Assembly: GCA_037953625.1 (NCBI GenBank)
Contig: CM075655.1
Location: 17,502,001-17,566,000 of the forward strand
DNA from: Crotalaria pallida
Lineage: Eukaryota; Streptophyta; Magnoliopsida; Fabales; Fabaceae
Direction of reading: 5' to 3'
DNA: 64,000 bases
Shown here: positions 59,731 through 64,000 of the stretch, in pieces
How positions within the stretch are numbered: position 1 is the stretch's first letter
Layout: each line of letters opens with the position of its first letter
Notes under the pieces: generated by a model
Told to the model about the DNA's origin: nothing
Databases searched by the model: none
Seen by the model: only the letters and a program-made list of their open reading frames with translations
Translations under genes and position numbers: made by a program

Positions 59731-59886
59731 ATGATAGAACCCTCCGCCACCACCAATTACTCTATCAAAATCATCGCCAGTGGCGACGACTTTGACACTT
59801 CCCTTAAAGATGCTCTGGTCTCCAACCTCCATTCTCTCAACATTGAAATCAAAGATCTCATTACTTCCTCCTTCTATCTGCGATCG
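59731..59886 (+). pseudogene. DRT102-like N-terminal fragment
   Basis: MIEPSATTNYSIKIIAS, GDDFDTSLKDALVSNLHSL and NIEIKDLITSSFYL resemble the start of plant DRT102 (DNA-damage-repair/toleration protein with a sugar-phosphate isomerase-like domain). Similarity stops after about 50 residues; the frame runs on to 60052 with unrelated text. No downstream exon was recognised before the PILS gene, so a truncated copy is more likely than a gene. Confidence 0.6.
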
Positions 59887-60506
59887 TTGAGGTTGTTCTT
59901 CCCGTCTTCGATTCCCTCTCATGTCTTAAGCATGGGATGGGGAGCGACAGGTTATGTTTGTCCCTCACTCATCCCTAAATGTTCATCATGTCAATTTTTG
60001 GATCCAAAATTGTTCTTAATTAGGATGAGACATGAAGGGACGAGTTCAAATTAAGACAGCATAAAAATTTATAAAAATATCAATTTATTCTTGAGAGAAA
60101 AATATCAAAATTTGATACGAAACAATAAGTTATTTGTCATGAAGTTTGCTATATTATGGCGACCAAGGAGGAAGGAAGTCGAAGATTTTAACACTGAAAG
60201 ATATCATTAACAAAAATAGAAGATTAAATTAACTTTTTTTTAAAAAAAATTAAAGCGTCAAATTGAAATTAAAAAAAAAACAAGATAAAAGATCAAAAGA
60301 ATATTTTAGCCTGAATAAAACATGAAGGCACCTCATTAAAAAAATGGTGGATGTACCCTACACATAAGTTGCCCAAAACTCATACAACCGTTCAATAATG
60401 TTTAATTCAAATCAACGGTTAAGGAAGAGTGAGCACCGATTCTTACTTTTAAAAAGTAAGTAAGTACCTTAAAATGACCCTAAAAATAACCATATTAATT
60501 ATAAAA

Positions 60507-61281
60507 TCAAGACAGTAGCCATAAAAAATAGGTTGACCAAAGGGTAACCGCAATTGAGGCAGAAGCATATGTCCAGAGCATGATAACAGAACATTCACTT
60601 TCACCAGCTCCGAACAATTGGGCAATGGTTCCTGTCAGTGGAGAGTAATGTGGAAACAGGGATAAGTTATGTGTATCAACGCCAATAAATTCAATCGGTA
60701 CTGACATGTTATAGGTCCCTAAGGGCAAATTTTTTTTTGGGTCCCTTAAACTATAAAAAACTTGTAAATAAATAAAATTTTAACAATAAAGTTTGAATAA
60801 ATTTTCTCTTAATAAAGAGATTTTTCCAAAATGTTATTAATGCATACAACTCTATAAGTTTGCAAAATTTGTGAAATAATATATTTGTGAAATTTTCAAT
60901 ATTAAAGTATTTTAAAAAAAAACATAATTATTCACATTAATCTTCATAATATATTTAAGTATAACTTATAATACAAAGTAAAAAAGATAACAGAAGTCCG
61001 CGTAAGACAGCCTAGTTGGTGGCTGCAGGAACACTTAGGATTTCCTCCTCCCCAGGTCATGGGTTCTAGTCCCAGACCTCTCATGTAAACAAAAAAAAAA
61101 AGATAACAGAAAAAAAAAGAAGAAAAAGTGGCGTTAGTGGAATTCGAACTAAGTAAAAAGGATAACACGAAAAAAAAAAAAGATCGCCTTAGTCCTTAGT
61201 GGGATTCAAACTAATGGCAATAGACAAATTATTAAGCATGCTAACCAACTATGCTTGCCGGTAATAATGCTAAAATTATTA

Positions 61282-61327
<46 letters not shown>

Positions 61328-64000
61328 AATAATTTTTTTGGGGCCCCTTATAATCATGGGCTCAAGGCGGTGGCCCTTGTTGCCCTGCCTGTGGGCCGGG
61401 CCTGAATGCAGTGTAAAAACAGTTGAACTGATTTAACATGTGAGTAAAGTTAAACTGATTTGTAATAAAATAGTACGAGGGACTGTCGTGATGCTGCAAT
61501 TGATTTTTAGTAGACTATATTGATGGGAAATATTCTTGGAGGACTAAATTGGTGACACAATTGATCTTTGAGGGACTATATTGGTGCCAAATATCTTTGG
61601 AGAACTAAATTGGTGGCACAAATGATCTTTGGGAACTAAATTGGAGGCGGATATCTTTGGGGACTAAATTGGTGGTACAATTAATTTTTGAGAGATTAAA
61701 TTGATGACAAATAACTTTAGGGAACTAAATTGGTGGCAATATAATCTTTGGAGGACTAAATTGACTATTTACTCATTTAATTTTTGTTTCATTCCAAATA
61801 TAAATTTACTATGTATGTCTATTTTTTTTTTATGAATCTTAGAAATACACTCAACTAACTTCTTAATCGGTATGAAATATTTTTTTCCTTCAAAATGAGA
61901 CCAAGGGAGTATACTTGTTTAGTACCTATATTCATAGCAGGCGGAAGTGCATATTGCAGCAGTAGTAAGAACTGATACAAGGGATTTGATTGCACCAAAC
62001 CCAGGTATATTGCCCCTTTAACAACAACGACACCCAACAATGGCAGAAAAATATATCGAACTGCTACAATTCCCACAACGGTCCACAGCGGAGGAGCACT
62101 TGTTCCCCTCAAGCCTGCTCCACTCATCCAAAATACTCTTTTTAATATAAAATATCAAACCAGAGAGGGATAAAATTAACTAGTCCACATAAACCAAACA
62201 ACTAGCATTGTAAACGATATACCTTTAAGTAGGTTTGCACCCATTATAAGGGTGAGTGTTGGGATAGCTGCATCACTGGAAGCAACGAGAGAAAAACGAA
62301 AGTGAGATGTCTTCCTTTGAGGAATAATGGCAAAACATTAAGCTAGTTATAATATTTAGAAGTGAGAGTTTTGGTTTTGGCAGCAAAAACCAATTTACTA
62401 ATGTCAACAAATTTTTTACTAACATGGTCAATTCTAAGGAAGAGTAATATAATAACAACGACCAAAGTGTTTTCCCACTAATTGAGATCAGCTACATGTA
62501 TCAAACGAACGCCGTGTCATGTAAAAGTCCATTTTAGCTCTAACGTTTTTAATGATTTAGGGCGTGACTTCGTAAGAAAATAGTTAGGCATGAATAGTTA
62601 GAGTGAATTGAGTAATAAACAATAGAGTAAGCATTACTTGAAGTTCATCTCTATTTTCAATGTCAAATGTATCTAAAAATTATAGTTCTTTCACAATATT
62701 AAACCCCCTGTAGCAGCAGAGGAATAAAGAGTTGAGTTTTAAATGGTTGGACAAAAAGAGAACTAGCGAACTAAGGTCGGTAATTTGTGGGATGTGAACA
62801 AACATAGGCTAGTGAAAATTTCCTTTTAGCAACATGTTGCATATGACTATTACAGGATTAGTAAGAGCTACTAAGCAGCAAACTTTGCAGACTTCAAATT
62901 TGTTGGATAATTCAAAGCAAAGCAGTTAACTATCATGTCAGAAAATAACATGCAATTTTTAGCTTTTCACTATATATATATATATATAACTAAAATATTG
63001 AAGACTAAGTTTTGATATGCATACCCCACCATGGATACAGAGTCTTCGACCACATGAAGCGGGGCTTCATTTCCAATCAAGAAATTACGTATTTGAGGGA
63101 TTACACCAATGATAAAGCCAACAAGCTGTGATTGGCAAGAAGAAAGAACACATTGATTAACAGAAAGACATTGAACATGAACAATTTGGCAATATTTAAG
63201 GCCCAAAGGTATCAAGGTTATTCATGCATCCTTTGATTTTTTTTTTGATAAGAATCCTTTGCTTTCACGTTGAAAAGCATTACTATGCTAAAATAAAATG
63301 CGTGGTCAAAGAGTTGTGGACAGATTTGTGGTGCTGTCTTCATAAATAAATGCGCAAAATATATAAGAGAATGACAAACAGGGAAAACATGATAACAAGT
63401 TGCTTCCAACTAAATGAACACTGTATCATACTGCTCCAATGATTGATGGTGCAAACATGGATTTGAAATTGACGTTGCGTGACATATTCCTCAAATGGCT
63501 CTTAATTTTATCTGCAATCGAAACCTGGAAGAAAACACCAAAACATTGTCAATGAAATGAAATGAAAGAAAGATGGCCGCATTCTGTACATATATCATTG
63601 AAGATTGAGAATTTTACCTGCAGTAGTTTAATTTAGGATTCCTTAGTTACATTTATTTTCCTTTGTTCTTTTAGTATGTGTTAGTATGTTTTCAAACCTA
63701 CTTGAAGTGCCAATTCTGCTATCTAACTTCAATTTGAACTCATTGTCTATCACACCTTCTAAAAGAAACTTGGAAAAAAAGTTGATTTTCTCTCTGTGCT
63801 GTTACCTTGTTACCTCTAATGTTTATTCATTCCGTAATATGAACCCTGCTTAAAACTAAATTTTACTTGAATAAGCATTATGTATAAGCTGGTCCTTTCT
63901 TGTTGAGTTTTATGGATACAATTGTTAGTTATACAATGGCAAAAAAACAATTCTGAGAATATAATCAGTGCATAATATCTTTTAAAAGGGAAGTTTGTTG
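60507..64000 (-). CDS. PIN-LIKES (PILS) auxin carrier, 3' five exons
   Basis: Minus-strand exons from the right: 63432-63524, 63025-63125, 62223-62275, 61926-62114 and 60507-60631, all GT-AG, 561 nt in phase, giving the last 186 residues. Upstream exons are outside the window. Readable parts are NFKSMFAPSIIGA, LVGFIIGVIPQIRNFLIG, IPTLTLIMGANLLKGLRG, VAVRYIFLPLLGVVVVKGA, YQFLLLLQYALPPAMNIGT, QLFGAGESECSVIMLWTY and a final hydrophobic helix ending LWLLS. This is the C-terminal transporter half of PILS proteins, which sit in the ER membrane and control intracellular auxin. The frame is intact. The last intron (1.3 kb) is filled with repeats. Confidence 0.9.
61000..61090 (+). mobile_element. tRNA-derived SINE-like sequence
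   Basis: GCCTAGTTGGTGGCTGCAGG (A-box-like) and GGGTTCTAGTCCCAGAC (B-box-like) are about 45 bp apart, followed by A-rich sequence. It is not foldable as a tRNA, so a SINE is likely. It lies in the last PILS intron. Confidence 0.55.
61180..61262 (-). mobile_element. Second tRNA-derived SINE-like sequence
   Basis: On the minus strand, GCATAGTTGGTTAGCATGC (A-box-like) is followed by GTTTGAATCCC (B-box). Same intron, opposite orientation to the first. Confidence 0.5.
61285..61322. repeat. (TA)n microsatellite
   Basis: About 18 uninterrupted TA units within the last PILS intron. Confidence 0.9.
61500..61770. repeat. Tandem repeat, 60-bp period made of 30-bp halves
   Basis: The phrase GGACTAAATTGGTGGCAC alternating with ATATCTTTGG recurs about every 30 bp. 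Units at 61501, 61561, 61621 and 61681 are in register at 60 bp. It lies in the PILS last intron, next to the penultimate exon. Confidence 0.85.

Noticed and set aside
61000..61262. Possible tRNA genes
   Set aside because: A- and B-box-like motifs are present but no cloverleaf with an acceptor stem can be drawn; SINE origin fits better.

Overview
This is plant nuclear DNA, most probably from a papilionoid legume. The evidence is AT-rich intergenic sequence, host genes split by GT-AG introns, and SIRE1-like Copia and Tekay-type and Athila/Tat-type Gypsy LTR retrotransposons whose LTRs carry TAATCGATTA palindromes, which I associate with legume repeats. The species cannot be read from the window. 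Two host genes are convincing: a nine-exon DGAT2 (33985-43315, plus strand) for triacylglycerol synthesis, and the 3' half of a PIN-LIKES (PILS) auxin carrier (60507 to beyond 64000, minus strand). Three fragments look like dead host genes or domains: GDP-mannose 4,6-dehydratase (31494-31760), a DRT102-like N-terminus (59731-59886) and a LINE-derived RNase H (45249-45767).

Layout. 1-4893: a minus-strand Gypsy LTR inserted in the 3' part of a Copia element (envelope-like ORF remnant, PPT, LTR). 4894-31174: a Tekay-like Gypsy element A (gag-pol 14472-18717, decayed). Its 5' LTR is split by solo LTR B, which is itself split by solo LTRs C and an Athila-type LTR. Its 3' LTR is split by a 6.1-kb solo LTR F and a truncated Copia element G. 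31175-33984: dehydratase fragment, then four MITEs up to the DGAT2 promoter. 33985-43315: DGAT2, with introns holding MITEs, a Copia LTR and a Gypsy remnant. 43316-46232: intergenic, with a 5'-truncated LINE. 46233-58850: LTR fragments and an Athila-type element E (minus) whose LTR received a young 7.13-kb Copia element (minus, matching LTRs, PBS, PPT, perfect TSD) that keeps gag and an envelope-like ORF but has lost pol. 58851-64000: purine tract, DRT102 fragment, PILS.

Main observation. Several unrelated LTR families carry short self-complementary boxes at fixed spacing: pairs 20-22 bp apart (centre to centre), with pairs repeated after a 47-53 bp linker, or a 20-13-20 version. The box sequence differs by family (TTAATCGATTAA, TAATCGATTA, ACTACTCGAGTAGT, ATATCGATAT, and a GC-rich quasi-palindrome around CGCGCCTGGGCGCG) while the spacing is conserved. 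A Copia LTR and the Gypsy A LTR both show exactly 20-52-20 with different boxes, and subtracting a solo-LTR insertion from array B restores its period. I know of no described function for this arrangement. All spacings were counted by eye.
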